A stretch of DNA of 64,000 nt from Hyaloperonospora brassicae (GCA_947650285.1 CANTFL010000497.1:1-64000), one strand, 5' to 3'; shown: positions 43,961 to 57,915, counted from the stretch's first letter. Program-made: numbers and translations. Notes: generated from the sequence alone by a model not told the origin.

Positions 43961-46900
43961 CTCAGATCCTATCATGTATTGCTCCTAAAAGTTTAAGGGC
44001 TCATCACCACCACGTCTTTCGAGGAATGCAACTCGCCAGCCAACATGTACAAAACGTGAGGAAAGGTTGATACGCGGCGTCGGCGTACCCCCTATAAACG
44101 TCGACAGTCCGTTACAGTGAGTATTTAGATCTCATCTCACAATTAGGAGAACCCACTTCACCGCAGTAATATATATGCACTGATGATACCTATCCTCGAT
44201 GTGGCAGCGGCGGTTGTCGCGGAATTTATATCTAGAACTTTCGATATATGGACCTGATCTTGCATTTGTGTCAGATGGTAAAAACACGCATTACATATAA
44301 ATATGTCGCTCAATGGCTCATTTACCTTTCAAAATGTAACTTAGCGGCTCGAACTTTCGGATTAATCTGCACACCGGATCACACCTGCCTTTAATAGTAT
44401 GGTGTTGATGGGACTTTATCGTCATTACGTAACAGACTTATATAAACGTTCTTACTTTACGTAATGTACATTAATTATTTCAATCTTCAGCGGCAACAGC
44501 GTCTGCGTCAACGACTTCATCGACAACGTGCATGTGACTGTCGGTGTGTTATCTTATAACTAGTCGACGTCCCTCTTCGACGATGTGGGTCCATGGTGAT
44601 AGTTTTGATCTTACTTGGGATCAGCTTCACTTAAACCTTAGAATTTTATAATTTCTGCTCTATATATAGCATTTGTTCCGATATCATTGGGTTTACCTCC
44701 GTCCTCGTATCGTTTCACGTCTGCACCGTCCACGGGATCTCTAGGGGATGGTGCCAGCTCGTCGTCTCCTACCAAGCTTCGCGCCGCGGTGCGATCAATT
44801 ATTTCATCTGATAAGGTTAATTTGGGTTATTTTTCTTCGACGACAACGCTGATATCCGCCGTTTCATATATGACGTTCGGGAGTCTATGATCATCGCCGT
44901 TGGGTCCGTTGTCTACACCCTTTAACACCCCAGGGGCCTCGATAAGTATAGGCGTATACTTAAACCAAAGCCGAATTCTATTTCCACCGTACTCACCTCA
45001 AGTTGACGTCGTAAATTTAACGCCCAAGACTCGTCGAAACGTGATCTTTACCCAAATTGTGTTCAGAAGCGTTTAACGACTTAGGCAAATAGAACTTAGC
45101 TTTAAAGTCTCTCCTACAAAAGTTGCGATCCAGATCGACCGTCATATATGCTGCACCTACTTCAGAGCCCTACAAAATGGTAATTTGCCGGTCTGCATCA
45201 TTCGCGTATAAGCCAAAGATAGAGTTTTCTCCTCTTGCGCCGGATCTAATATCTGCATTCACGCCCCGTGCTAATTTTGTATCTGGCGCATCCATCATAT
45301 AAACTAGGCAAATTTTAAATTGGCGTCGCCGTCGTCGTCCGGTACTTTCGCCACACATGCTATTTTATTTCCTGTCGACTTAAAAAGTGGTACGTTTGCT
45401 AGTTGAAGAGAATGCAGAAACTTTTTTCCGATACTGATGTTATCCTCGGACACCATAACTCGTGCCCTAAATTAATGACAGCCATGACTTGCAATACACT
45501 TTCTTTATCGTCGAAAACTTAGAAAGATTAATCGATTCCGTCTTCGCCTTCTGCCAACTTTATTCATGCTGTAATATAATCAGTCAGATGGGTAAGAAAA
45601 TACTCTAGATCGCCAAATAGAAGCAACGCGGTCAACGATTCACATTAAAACAAGCAAATTACCAAACTTACTCGGTTCGGCACCATTTCTGTCTTTTTTG
45701 CCTCATTTGTCGAATGCGTAATATTCAAACCCCTCCTTCAAGACCTCTAGAATATGCATCCCCTGGTTCCGGCTAAATATTTGCTACCGTTATGCAGTTT
45801 TACGAGTGCACGAGAAAGTTAAGAGGCCGCCCGAAAATCATTTTGACCATATCCGTGCGTGAGAATTTAGGCCTCCCTCCATCTTCATGAGGTAGCTCGA
45901 TGTTCGTCGTGTAAATAACGTTAGCTCAGTCTTCAACTTGTCAAATGCCTCCTCAGACAAAATGTTTTTTCGCTTACTGTACCGTATCTCATGCTTGACT
46001 TCGCGTCATTGGTGAGGGATTCTCCCCATTTCATTATTGCCAGCAAACATTAAAGATACCCCCGTCGAAACCCGTGTTTATGAATGGGATCTGGATCGAT
46101 CACGCGCAAACACGAATTCTATTCCTTGAATACTTCTTAGATGCTTTTTTAAAGAACCTGGTAGCCAATGCGTGGGATATATATCGTGAAGATAGCCGTG
46201 ACTATGAACCGCTCGCCGGGTTGACGCTCACTCCATACATTTAAATTCGCGACACTCTACGCATAAGGCCTTGGAGTCGAGCATTTCGATTGTTTTGTAC
46301 CTTGATGTAAATCCCTTTTGCTCAAACGAATCCTTGTTTAATTTTACGCAGCGTGAAATGAGTATGTTGCCTCTCGCAAACATCGCGATAACCTTCTGCG
46401 GGTAGTTGCGAAGAATACAAGTGGTCAAGCAGTATGAGGTATATGCGATGTCTCCGCATAAGTTTACCCCAAGGTAAGACATTAAACGATTTTAAAACAG
46501 TTTTGTCTAAGCCCGATCAAGACTAAGCGTAGGTGCACAATATACTACCTGAATTGAGGATCTTTAGGTACTTGACCAAGCTAGGGCCTGACGCGTCTAG
46601 TGGGTTACCTATCGACCGTATAACCCATACGATACGTTATTATGCCCCTGCAGTCCACTTTTTTGGGTATTCATCCTGTTCGGCGTTTATAATGCAAAGT
46701 AGAGCCTCGTGTCATCTTATATGTCAATGCTGACGAGGTTCCCCCTCCAATTGTTCATTTCTATGCTCTTGTGCCTGAGAATCGTCATGGTTGTGCAGAT
46801 TGTCGTTTATGCCTCTGTACCTCGACGCTGTCTCAGGATAAACCCAAGACTTCGATTTCTGTCATCAAGCCATTTTTTCCTGACTGCATGATATATTAAC

Positions 46901-49900
46901 TTTTATCAAAAACACCAATATTTTGATGCATCAATACATTGTAATATGGTTAGCTCACGTTTTACTCTTTCTCCTAATATATCGTATAACAGTACGTTGG
47001 GTGCCAGTCTTTCTTCCTTTCTTTCGAGAATTAAATAATTTGCAGTCGAATGCCTCATTGGTCCTGCTCATCGACTCAAACAGTAAACCTACACGGGACA
47101 AGTCATACAATGCTCCTTACGTGAAGTTACCTACACCAATGATTGATAAGAACTTTTTATGCCTTATGATGGCAATCGCCGAATTTAGTGTATCATTGAC
47201 GAATGTAGCTACGACAATATATCGATAATTAAGCTAATCTAGAATTAGGTTATCTTCTAGCAGATTCTTTTTGTCGAAACTAGGTCGACCGATCTCACGC
47301 CATTCGTGTACTTACTTAGCTAATGGTCCTGCGCCTTTTCCTGTCACTCCAAAAAATGTGATATGTAAAAGAATGTGTAGAAATCACTTTTAACGTGTGT
47401 GGTAGCTCAAACTCAAACACTAATAGTTCAATCTTCTTCCTAATTCGGCAAGGCTTATGAGGCCTTCTGTGCGCTAAATTTTCTGAAGCCCACGTTACAC
47501 TCGTTAATGAACAGCCAAACTTTATCGTTTACTTTTTTGTTGCTTTAATTCAGATTTCAGTTGTCACGTCTCTGCGTCTACCCATATTCACTTAAGTAGT
47601 TTGGGCTCCTGATGACTCGTCGTCTGTTCCAGTATTCTGTCATTCGGTCGTTACATCCCTTCTTTGTTCAGTAAGACTCAGCAATGCATCATGCTAACGT
47701 ACTCGACAGGTATTCTGATCTACTAGGTACATATTCGCTATCAGAAAGGCTTTTTCTCTCTATTTCCTATATTTACGACGCTCAAATAAGTGAGCTTGCC
47801 GAGTCGATCAACAGTTTATTATAGGCGCCGCTAATTGCATTGTTTCCGGTATGGTTTTATTGCAGTATTTTAGTCCCACCCCTCCTCTTTATAAACCTAA
47901 GCATAATTTTTACTCTGTTTACCTGAGCTGTATATGGCATAAGTTACTTTATTCGCGTGTCATCCCATATTGCTTGAAGTGGATCTTCAGCATACACACA
48001 AATTATCTTATTCAATATCTTTATCCTTCTTTTAAGTTGCCCATTTGCTTGCAGACGATACTAAGCGTGGCCATTAAATTTGCTCGCATATTCTTAACAA
48101 ATGTAAAAATACCTTGAACAAGGATCTGGTATATTTATCATGACGGACGAGACTGGGAGCGCCAAGCCTGTATTAAATATTTTCTTCGAACGATTTTCAA
48201 TTTCTAGTGCTGACGTGTCACTCAGAGCTTTAGTCATAATGAATTTTGTCAATTGATCCTGGAACAATGGTTAAGCCATAATTACATGTCGAGTGTCCGG
48301 TAGTGATATGACAAAGTCCATTGACCGGCCAAAGTTTCTTTAGTGTGCACAAAACCTTGCTTCGGTTGCAGTCCTCACATAATTTTACGTATCTTCCTAC
48401 ATCTGCATGCAACTAAATTATGTATAGATTAATATTGTCAATGTGGTATGTATGCGCAATTTGTTGATGCAGCCTTCCATTGAGTCGTAAGCATTTAACA
48501 TAATTTCGTCAATTAGTGTTGTCATTATCACCAGTCGCAGCAAAAAAATTTTCTCTAATCTCATTATTTTTCGGTAAATTTAACGTACTTAACAATCCTG
48601 ATATAAAATATTAACAATAATTTCAGCAATAATTCCCGCATCGATAGATCCATGATGTTCAACATATAAAATTGCCCTTCAAATGTACCTTAGGTCCGCA
48701 TATATCATATCGTTATCGTAAATGGTTGGTAATCGTTCTCTCCATTGATAAAAATTTAGTTAGATCGATAATCGCCGCGTTCGATGACACTGGAGGTCCA
48801 AAATGGTAATGCGTTTCTGTAAATAAACACAAGGTTCGTATTTTTCATTCACGATCGACCACCAGTATTTTTATCAAATCTCACACTACTCGCTTGTAAA
48901 AGAACTAATCTTGACGACGTGAATATGGAATAGTCGCTGCCACGGCTGGGGTATCTTCGCTAACCTTACCAGGTTTGTCGTATCCCAACACTTTTTTTGT
49001 ATCACATGTGATCTGCGTCTATTCGCCTGTAGTTTATAACCTAGAAGTACATATCGCGCCTTAGTCTTCAAAGCTCTAGTGGCTAGATATTTACCGTCTG
49101 TATCGTACCAAAGTTTGAAATGCAACTATTCAGCGGAATTTTTTATATATTTCTATTTACGTCTTTAAGTGGTAATAATGTTGCTTATAATTCGCTCTGC
49201 TTTAGTTCGATCACTTTCATATCATACTGAATGGAAAGCCTTTAGGTAAGTTCGATATTTAGCTTAGTCATGTTGTGATATAATTTCGCATTATTCTTCG
49301 GTTTATACCGGCATATCCCGTTTAAGTGACAGTAAAGGACGAAAGAAAAATGCTCACAGCATTATATATTTACCACTTAATTTGCTTCCACTAATTCCAT
49401 ACGCAGCCTTTACATCCGCCGTTTTAACTACCTTGGACGAACCTTCCAACGACAGAATTAATCCACGAGGTTTGGTCGGGACAAGTGAGTAAAGAAATTC
49501 CAGACTGCGACTTAATACATCCCCTGTTCAAATGGGTAATTGATGTGAGTCGGCTCGTTGTCGAGCTCGAACATTAAATGAAGAGACTGTAAAAGCCGTA
49601 TAATGTTGACGTCGTGTGCGCGGACCCGCAAGAGTGTAAGTGGTTATGTGACAGGAAAACGGCTAAATGTCACCTCATCAACATACATCAATTGGATGTA
49701 AAGACCTACGCTAAGGTTTGGTACTTCGTATAGCCATATATCGCCTACCCGGAGAGTAGCCTGTCTAAAATTTTGATCAATTGAAATAACGCCAGCAGTT
49801 AAAATTTCGCTGAGTAAAACAAATACAGCCTTTCAGTACTCGACGTCATTACTACACCAGGTGCAGTTTGTTGTCATTAATCTGCATTTTTGTACGATTA

Positions 49901-50249
49901 GATAGCAAAAAGTTTGTAATGACCATAAGGCGAACATCCAATGTCCGATATAAATGAAGAGGAATTAAAACTTATTTGATTGGCGGTTTTAAAATTTGAA
50001 CAAGACGTGAGTTGTCGTCAAGGTAGGTGCGATGTCCATATAATTGTCATCTCTTTGCTAATTAAGAACCGGTCCATACATAGCCAGATTTTAATTATGC
50101 AATAATAGAAGGCGAGTGCTTCCAAAAATGCTCGCATATTTTTTCGACGTCGCAAAACGGGATTGTTGATAACTACTAATTTCCCAGGGGCAGCCGCACT
50201 AATTTACGGCCTCACCTATCATAGAAAAAAATATTTTATCGCACGAATA
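43961..50249 (-). pseudogene. Decayed Ty3/gypsy remnant on the minus strand
   Basis: The plus strand is pyrimidine-rich here, the opposite of 33-43 kb and 50-64 kb, which fits a sense strand on the minus strand. The only firm protein motif is the integrase zinc-binding region at 48230-48480. The frame 45170-45358 and others are open on the minus strand without recognisable content. Stretches 43961-47000 and 48500-50249 hold nothing else I can name. Confidence 0.5.
48230..48480 (-). pseudogene. Integrase zinc-binding (HHCC) region, gypsy type
   Basis: The minus strand reads ADVGRYVKLCEDCNRSK, the C-terminal half of the HHCC finger (C-x2-C) that precedes the integrase core in this type of gypsy element. 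Just upstream are two His residues in HQQIAHTYH. The 60-codon frame starts MHADVGRYVK, and the core that should follow is unrecognisable. Confidence 0.7.
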
Positions 50250-51569
50250 TGTGGTGAAGCGACTACCGGAAATTCGCGATAGGGAACTGACCGCGTTCCA
50301 GTGGTATATGAGGTAGTCAACGGTTGGCAGCGCTGGCCCCACAACTTGTCGGATCGCGTCTACTGAATGGTCAGACAAAACTAGATATCAGATCGGACAG
50401 GATGGGAAATGCGACATCGAGATTAAGTACGACGGGAGTAGGGTACGAGTCCTGGAAATGGAGATATTAGCATAATTATATTACGCTGTGGTTAGTCGAT
50501 CAAGATAAAAACCGCCCGGAGCTTAGCGATCGCGATCAAGGAGGCTTTCGAGATCGTGATCGGCGATCAGGTAAGTGAGTGCGATCAGTTTGGTGTGGAC
50601 CACGAGAAGCGGTCGCGATCGGAAGAGTGTGTACCACACCATGTGACTCACGATTAGCCAAACGATCGCGATATGGAGGAGATCGAGATCGTGATCAATT
50701 ATCAGGTGTGTCATCGCGATCAGATTGGTGTGGAGCACACCATGTGACCGACGATCATCATGGCGATCGCGATTAGGAGGCGATCAAGATGAGTGATCAA
50801 TTATCAGTTATATGATCGCGATCAAGTTGGTGTGGGCTGCGCCACACAATCGGCGACCAGAAGTGTGACTGCGATCGGATACGTACATCAGGTGTGTGCC
50901 ACGCAAGTACAAGGTCTCTAACGTCTGTAGAGAGCGACATGTGGCTAGCAAGGTCCTAAATAAAAAGATACAAATAGGGGTGTCGGGTTTGATATGGGTA
51001 ACCATATATATACTACAATTTGCCTCTAATTGCACTTGTTGACCTCAGTTCAATAAAGTCTTTAGTCATCCGACGTCAAGGAAAGGTTACACACTTTAAA
51101 TCAAGTGATATCCCTGGATTTTAAAGCCAGGTGCGTTCAAGGACTCTCACCCCCTATAACTGCGATTGGGCGCACATAGCTCTCTGTGGTTGAGGACTTA
51201 AGATCGCTAGACGGTTCAAGTGGTCAGCAGGCTCGCAAATCAAGGTCTATATTCGGACAAGGCTATCTGTTACAGACCAGGTTGACTCATATCGAGCAAT
51301 CCACAAGTAAACAACTGACACCGTGAAGAATTGCACGAGATACCACCAACCCCGATCGTGGTGTGAAGCTTTTAACACCTCGATCGAACCTCGACCCCAT
51401 CGCAAACACGGTCAAGATTTCCATTGACATAAGTCCACCTGGGAGAGTGTAAACCGCCCCACCGACAGGTACACAAGGTGAGGGAGGCTATCAAGAATAC
51501 GGAATTGGATACCACCTTCATTAGTCGGCCGTCCAGGGGCCAGTGGAAAGTTTAGATCGGCTCGTAAAA
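50250..51569 (+). repeat. 5' LTR of the large gypsy element
   Basis: Begins TGTGGTGAAGC like 62876 and ends near CGGCTCGTAAAA. U3 (to about 51100) is only loosely similar to the other LTR, with recognisable anchors CTTGTCGGATC-CGTC and CTCTAACGTCTGTAGAGAG against TACCTTCTGGAGAGAG. The last 430 bases are highly conserved among the three copies in the window. Confidence 0.8.
50527..50860. repeat. U3 repeats with GATCGCGATC-type palindromes
   Basis: Imperfect repeats of roughly 90-100 bases, each with GCGATC/GATCGCGAT and GTTGGTGTGG..CACACCATGTGA (units near 50527, 50640, 50715, 50810). A related, more diverged set is at 63160-63400 in the right LTR. Repeats in U3 are typical enhancer positions. 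Confidence 0.7.
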
Positions 51570-51585
51570 TGGCGATCACCACTCC
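51570..51585 (+). promoter_or_regulatory. Candidate primer binding site of the large gypsy element
   Basis: TGGCGATCACCACTCC directly follows the conserved LTR end. A related TGGCGAT lies after the inverted LTR at 43.3 kb (minus strand). The tRNA was not identified; the site could still be the last LTR bases. Confidence 0.4.
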
Positions 51586-52900
51586 ACTATAATGATGCGC
51601 GTGCCCGGATCTTCTGATGACTCAATATTTTACCGTGAGTCTCTGAGTGAAGATGTGAATATACAACCTATATTTGGTAGGAAGCGTCGAAGGTCAAAGA
51701 ATCGCATTATACGCGTGAGTCTGAAATATTTCCATTTCGCCAGAGTTTTTTAAAGGGCTCAGGTGACATGAAAATAATCGAGGAAAATAAGTCACTCATT
51801 TTGGAAGAAAAACCTCGAATACCTCTAGAGGTCCCTTCGAAGACCAGTGCGGTTCATGCTACAAATCATGATTCATAGGGTGAAAACCAGCGATTCAAAC
51901 CGACCAATACTGGATCAAGGTCACACACGCAATTTAAAAAAATGATAAATTCAAGACGGCGAGGGTGAAGAAAAGAATGACCGAACTCTACCAACGCTAT
52001 CAAGTTCATAGCACGATCGCAAAGGATCTCAAGATAATCAAGACAAAAGACATATGAAAGGTTGAATATGTGAAGAGTTGTCTAAGCGTGGTCTAAGGCA
52101 TACGAGTGGAAGATGCTCAAGAATTTACAGCGAAGCGACCCAGTACTCCACGTGCTGATTCCATAGCTGATCGACGAGATTCAAGGTCCGGCATTGACCC
52201 CGGCAAGTGTATCAAATATGCTGGAGGGAATCTACGGGTTTATGCAACTGTTGCATATAGCTGGTACTTGGCGGACATGTTCGACGTGAAAAAATGGTTG
52301 GAGTGTGATCAAGATTAAAACACCTACGCATGACGATCGTTATACGTGTATTGATCTCTCTCACAGGCAAAGCCAAGATTGAAGATAAAGCTACAACCGC
52401 TATCGCACGAAGAAGTAATACCACACCGGATGGTCGCAGCATACGTCTACGGCAATCAAAATAGAGACAGACACATCATTCGGCATTCAGCGGACGTCGC
52501 TAGGCCCCAGTGGATCTGCTTATCTGCTTGATCACGCCCGGAACTCTGGCTATGTCGAGATTGTCTGCTATATGCGCCACTGGAGATGATATGACGGCTA
52601 TCCAAGGATAGCTGATTTCTTAAATCGATAAATCCATGGAGAGTTTCAAATAGATACAGCAGAGTAAAGCCTGCCATTTGATTTACCCAAGTCAGACGAG
52701 CAAGATGCCAAGATCTCGAAATAATGTATTTTCCGAAGGTCGAGATGGAATCGGTGGAATTGCGTCAAAGCCGATCTAATTTTGGCGATCACTGGGGTCA
52801 CACTCCGTACGAGGAGATGGAAATTAGGCGTACACTAATGGTGCGTACGGAAATTTTTATGTACTAAGTACCATGTCCTCAGCATATTCGTTTCTCCGCG
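51586..52900. other. Leader and gag N-terminal region, not readable
   Basis: Between the primer site and the readable gag. Short plus-strand frames (for example 52106-52318) have no motif. Presumably 5' leader and N-terminal gag of the large element. Confidence 0.4.
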
Positions 52901-54020
52901 ATCGGCGAACTGCAAAATTTTAATGGCAGAGATCGAGACGAAGACCGCGCTAGCAGATAAGTCAGCAAAGTCAAGTCGGCGTTCTGAAGGGACCAAATAC
53001 CAGATGAAGAAAATTGTGGTCGCTTGGTGGGATATTGACATGGCCACCACAGAATTGGAACAGTCAATTGAGTCCACGACTCGATGCACGTGGAAAGGTC
53101 TGTTGAAATTTTATGGTACAATATGGAGGATATGGTGTGTCGAATTCTCTAATGCGTTACAACGCGCGCAAAAGGCCGTATGAAGCCCCTTTAAAGTATT
53201 TGCACCGATTGAATGGGGCAGCGCTACGAGCCATGGTTGCTGATTCCAGATATTAGACACGCTTGGTGACGTGAACATGTGGAAAACGTTCTCTTCACAC
53301 TGGATCATCGTAGATTTAGCATCACAGCTTAGTCCAATGCGATTAATAGGTGCCGAAGATATGGAAAAAACTCTGAGGGCATTTTAGTGGATGAAATCCG
53401 GTACACGAATGCGTCAATGGTACCGGGGTAGTTTAGTCAGTGACCATAGGCTCATTCTTATCAGGTAGTGTTAAAATTAAGTCGAGCCCGACAAGCGATC
53501 GAGGTGGAAAGAAAGATCAGCAGCTCAAGGTCGAATTTAAGTGGATCGGAAAAGGACGTGGATTGGCTTAAAATTAGTGCGACCATCGTCCCCAACCAAG
53601 TGAAGGTAAGCTATAATCATCGTATGCCGCATCAAAAAAGAGAGCGTGATCGAGCGGAGTTACGTGATCACGGAAAACGATAAAAAGCGCGTAATCACTG
53701 TGGATTGATCAAGCATGATGATCGTGGCTGCTGGAAGCGATTGACTTGCCAGAAGTGCGTAGCAAAGGACATCTATTGGTCAAGTTTTTGTACGCGTGTG
53801 CAGCTTTTGGCAAAGTGCAGGGAAGTAGCAAGTGACCTTGAAAAAGTTCTACAATTCGATGCGCATGTGGTATGTGCCTATCAAACACGAAGTAATCTGT
53901 ACATCCGAGGCGTAGGAGATGTCAAGCTAGGAAGCTCGCCAAGAGGGAATTTGGTACGATCCAAGCGTTCTAGGCTCCACATAAATGCATTCGTTGAGAG
54001 ACAAGTGAAAGGTCAATAAA
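52900..54020 (+). pseudogene. gag of the large gypsy element, with zinc knuckle region
   Basis: 52923-53183 reads MAEIETKTALADKS... as a decayed capsid. Around 53150-53230 another frame gives YNARKRPYEAPLKYLHRLNG, the capsid motif with the LHRLN helix of this family, and AEDMEKTLRAF follows near 53355. The nucleocapsid lies at 53690-53800: HCGLIKHDDRGCWKRLTCQK followed by C, two linked Cys/His clusters. The frame 53705-54019 remains open for 104 codons. Several stops and shifts in between. Confidence 0.68.
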
Positions 54021-54245
54021 TAAACGTTCTTGTTGATTTTATCATTAATGTACGTAGTGATTTAAATTGGGTTCCCGTGATTGAAAGTGTGAAACATATT
54101 AATATATACACCCGATCAGCCGTAAATATGGATCTTGATCTCGTACCAGAGGAATCGCGTAGACAATGAAATAATACCATTCCCCTAAAAGGTTTTAATC
54201 AAGCAGGCGAAAGCGATTGGCTAGATCAATAACGAAAAAGCCACT

Positions 54246-54674
54246 ATGCATTTCAATTATGGTGCTGAATTGTTAATTGTCGACACCACCTTTGCTCAAG
54301 TAGTATTGTGCATGGTCGACGAAATCCAGACTCAAAAGTGTGTTGGTACAGGCGAAAATACGCATCTGACCACTGGCCGCACCAAGATCATAATCGCATT
54401 GGACGGCTCACTAGTATATTTTTTCGACGTATGGGTCGGTGATTAAGTCGACCAAGAGCATATACTAGGCATGGGCTTGATGATTACGGCGGGTTTTTGC
54501 TTAGACCTAGTGGACGGACCTCCTTGTCTACCCGATAAAGTCTACATTTGTCTAGCGGTGAGTAAGCCACTTTATAGATCAACATTACAAGCGATCTACC
54601 TAAATGATCAATACGCTGTGATACTAGTCGGCTATGAACATAGTGAGGGTAGGTGTCGCGCCACCGAAAGCTAA
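54246..54674 (+). pseudogene. Aspartic protease of the large gypsy element
   Basis: 54246-54446 ends TKIIIALDGSLVYFFDVWVG, and after a stop 54471-54674 starts MGLMITAGFCLDLVDGPPCL. Together they match the second half of the retropepsin of this family (flap strand, LGMDF-like turn, AGIRLDLADG). The DTG active site should lie at LLIVDTTFAQVV (about 54275-54310), where the Gly is replaced (DTT). Confidence 0.68.
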
Positions 54675-55748
54675 ACTTTAGGTAAGACAAGACGTCGAGT
54701 GGGTACCAACTGTGAACAACGGGCCTCGCAGGATAAAATACCTCCAGCTCTTAAACTTATGTGATTGCGAGGTCGTTTTACGCTGGGTAAACCCATTAGG
54801 ACTTTGGATGGTAGCGGACATAAACATCGATCGCAAGGCGCGTGGCTATGGGGTCGCGTCGTTAGCACGGATGGCAGACATGAGCGTTCGAAACTACAAC
54901 TGATCGGGAGAAAATCCTACTAGAAGCGTATGAAGGATTATTGGTCGAACAGCAATCTTATCCTATGACGAGCAACAATTTTTTACGCAGAAAGAAACGA
55001 TATAAGAAAAGGCGAAGGATTGCAGTGCTTAAGCGTTGCATTTTGATCGTTTGGTGAAGGAAGAAGATATAACGCAATATGTAAATAAGAATGAGAGGGA
55101 TGATCAGGCCAAGAAGAGCGACCCGCGACCGATGAAGGTAATTGTATAGGACCAAACTAATGACGAGACGCTAAATGATAATCGTATACAAATCAGTTGG
55201 ATGAAAGCTGGCGGAGTGGTAATGCCGACCGTGACAGGGGAGATCAATTGCGAGGAATTGCGTCGGTGCCAACGTCAATCCACCCATCAACCAGACGCGA
55301 TCCCGACCTTAGGGGTGAATAAAAAACAGTTGAGCAATCAGTCCGACAAGATTGCGAGGGACGAATAGAGCGGTTGGTGTAGCACAAGGAGGACGCTCGT
55401 CTACCAACGAGAGCATCTTCGTTAATCTCTACGATCCAGGGGTGCATGAAGGTCTATCAGTCGCGAGATCGGCATGAGGAGATGATCCCTGAAGTGAAGA
55501 CGGTCGACGGTAAATACATAGAGCGAGGTGTCGAAGCTTTACTACAAGGAAAGTGTTTCTATCAGACAGACGGAATTGCGATCAGAAATTGCGAGTTATA
55601 GAGAAAGTCCTATCGACTGGTGAAAGGGAACGACGTCGTGGCGATCGGTAATTAAATGACGGATGCAGAACCATCTACCGTTTCAATGTACCGTAACGAA
55701 AGTGGAGAGTTGTACGCTGATGATTTCTATCAGCATTAGGCGATCGTA

Positions 55749-56620
55749 ATGGAAGTGATTACGCCTGCGGTGGAGATATCTCTAGAGGATATTGAAGTAA
55801 GAGACACAAGAGATCCACTGTCGAGTAAACAAGATAAGTTGCGGCAGTTGATATGGGCAAATCGCCAATTTAACGGCAAAGTTAATGCCCTGCCTCGTGC
55901 AGCTGGTGGAGTAGTCTATGATATCGATGTCGGAAATTCTTACCCGGTAGCACAAAGGATACGACCGGTCGCACCCAAGTTTCGCGAAAATCTGGCTGAT
56001 CTGATCAACGAATTATTGACGGCTCAAATAATTCGCATTTCTACTTCTCCGTGGGCACCACCACTCGTGGTGATCATAAAGAAGAATGGATAAGATATTC
56101 GAATGTGTATCGACCATAGACGAGTGAGCCAGTGGACGGGATTAATATATATCCCATGCCTTTGATCAGCGACTTGCTGCAGGATATGGTTTAAGCCATG
56201 TAGTACTGTTCCTTGGAAATAGCAAGTGGTTTTGGGTGGTGGAGATGACGAAGCGAGCCAGAGCATTTTCGGCGTTTATAACACCATCAGGTCTGTCTGA
56301 AAGGCTGAGAATGCCGTTTCGATTGAAGAACGCGCCTCGTATCTAACAAATGCCTGACAGACAAGACGCTGTCCGATACTTTAAACATTAGTGCACGTCC
56401 AACTGCAATCGCCTCGGGATCATCCGATCTCTTTGATGTGTTTACCGACTGTGAACCAGATTTGGACATGGCGGCGTCGGTCCTTGTTCAAAGATCACAT
56501 ATCGGCGATATAGATACCGGCCAATTCGTGGAAATCTCTGTACCAAAAATAATGCGATTGCTGGATGTATGTACTTGTGAAACTTTATCGATCAGTATGT
56601 CTAAACTTTTCTAAGGACGG
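55749..56620 (+). pseudogene. Reverse transcriptase of the large gypsy element
   Basis: 55749-56093 is open for 114 codons: DIDVGNSYPVAQRIRPVAPK, FRENLADLINELLTAQIIRI, STSPWAPPLVVIIKKNG, the N-terminal RT blocks of gypsy elements. After a stop, GFWVV-type and SAFITPSGL blocks follow in shifted frames (56215-56310). The YxDD box should be at about 56500, where the DNA reads SHIGDI, so Tyr and one Asp are gone. The element cannot make active RT. Confidence 0.8.
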
Positions 56621-56863
56621 CGCAAGGTAGACTACCTGTGTTATCAAGTATATATGGCCGGGCTGAAGGCGAACCCGAAGGATCTAGGATCAATGATATA
56701 TATAATATTTCCATATTCGCTGCGATCTATACAATCGTGGCTGAGTAGCATCAACCAATATATCCATTTCATCGAGGAATTTTCATTGTACGTCTAAGTT
56801 CTATTCGAATAACTAGAAGCCGATTTTAACAAGATCCGATGAACCTATAAAGATCCAAGAACA

Positions 56864-57915
56864 GTGGAGGCGTTCGGGAAAGACATAATATGCCACGTTG
56901 CCAAATTGGGCGATCGCGAGCCGTGCTTAGTTTTTGGGGTCGATCTGAAATTGAATGGTAGGAGTCGCTGGGAGAAAGAGACAACCCACTCCACCTTCTT
57001 AAAACAAAAGATATCGACCAAACCCAATTTAAAACACTTTAACGTGGACCGACCGCCGGTAAGAGTAGTTTATGCCAGCAAGTACGCTGTGTCAGCTGCA
57101 TTGTTGCAGAATCATGAAGAAATGTACTGGCCGTTCACCTTTGCAAGCCGTACGCTGGATCCTAACGAAGATTACTATGGCATGGTGGAGAAGGAAGTGC
57201 TAGTATTGTTAAGGATTATGTATATGTGCTATACCATGCAGTTTCTTGTGAGATCACCGCGCTGATGCTTCATTTAAACTTAGACTGGTTGCATCAACCT
57301 TCCGGTCTCAACGGGAGATTAAACTAATGGACTGCATTGCTATCAAACTTGACCTTGGAGATCCGTCGATGTGAATAGGGTTGAGATGAGATACTGGGAA
57401 GCGTGACAGCGAATATTAGTCCTGTACAAGAAGTAAATGAGATGTTGGTCGCGATTGCGTCACTGCAAAACTAGGACAATCGATAAGTGTGTTCTTACAT
57501 ACGGCCGAGGAGGAATAAAAGCACTATGTGGCTAGTTTTGACGGGTCTGCTAGATAAAGAGCAAAGACGAAGCATGCAGCGCGATCGTACGCTGATTAAA
57601 AGGTTGGAAGGTGGTGGCCACCGCTTCTGACTCTGTCCCAAATCTAACTTTCGACCAGGAGGAGTATAGATGACTATTCTAGATTATAATTTATTGACCG
57701 ATCAGACTAGAGGTTAATGTGGTTATATGTGGAGGTTCGTATATAGTGTTCAGACAAATGTTTGGGGTGATCAGTTGCACGGCGCCGAGTCTGCAACTGC
57801 TATGATAAAAAGCTATCGAGAAACTCCGATCCTGACCAAACAGGAATTTATACTTGTGAAACGTGATTTATACGCGAGCGCAGATCGATTGGCATGTAAA
57901 TCTATACCGAAATAG
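56864..57915 (+). pseudogene. RNase H region of the large gypsy element
   Basis: 56864-57265 is open: RVVYASKYAVSAALLQNHEE, MYWPFTFASRTLDPNEDYYG and MVEKEVLVLLRIMYMCYTM, the gypsy RNase H with its Glu (EKEVL). The family's first carboxylate appears replaced (VVYASK). A second RNase H-like stretch, 57727-57915, has MWRFVYSVQTNVWG and KSYRETPILTKQEFILVKRD, corresponding to the extra RNase H-type domain before integrase found in some gypsy families. Confidence 0.68.

Noticed and set aside
50527..50860. GCGATCGC palindromes as a sign of cyanobacterial DNA
   Set aside because: They are confined to the LTR U3 of a gypsy element, and everything around is eukaryotic transposon sequence.
43341..51569. 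The inverted 43.3-kb LTR and the 50.25-kb LTR as the two LTRs of one element
   Set aside because: They are in opposite orientation, so they cannot bound one LTR element; the element at 50.25 kb pairs with 62.88 kb.
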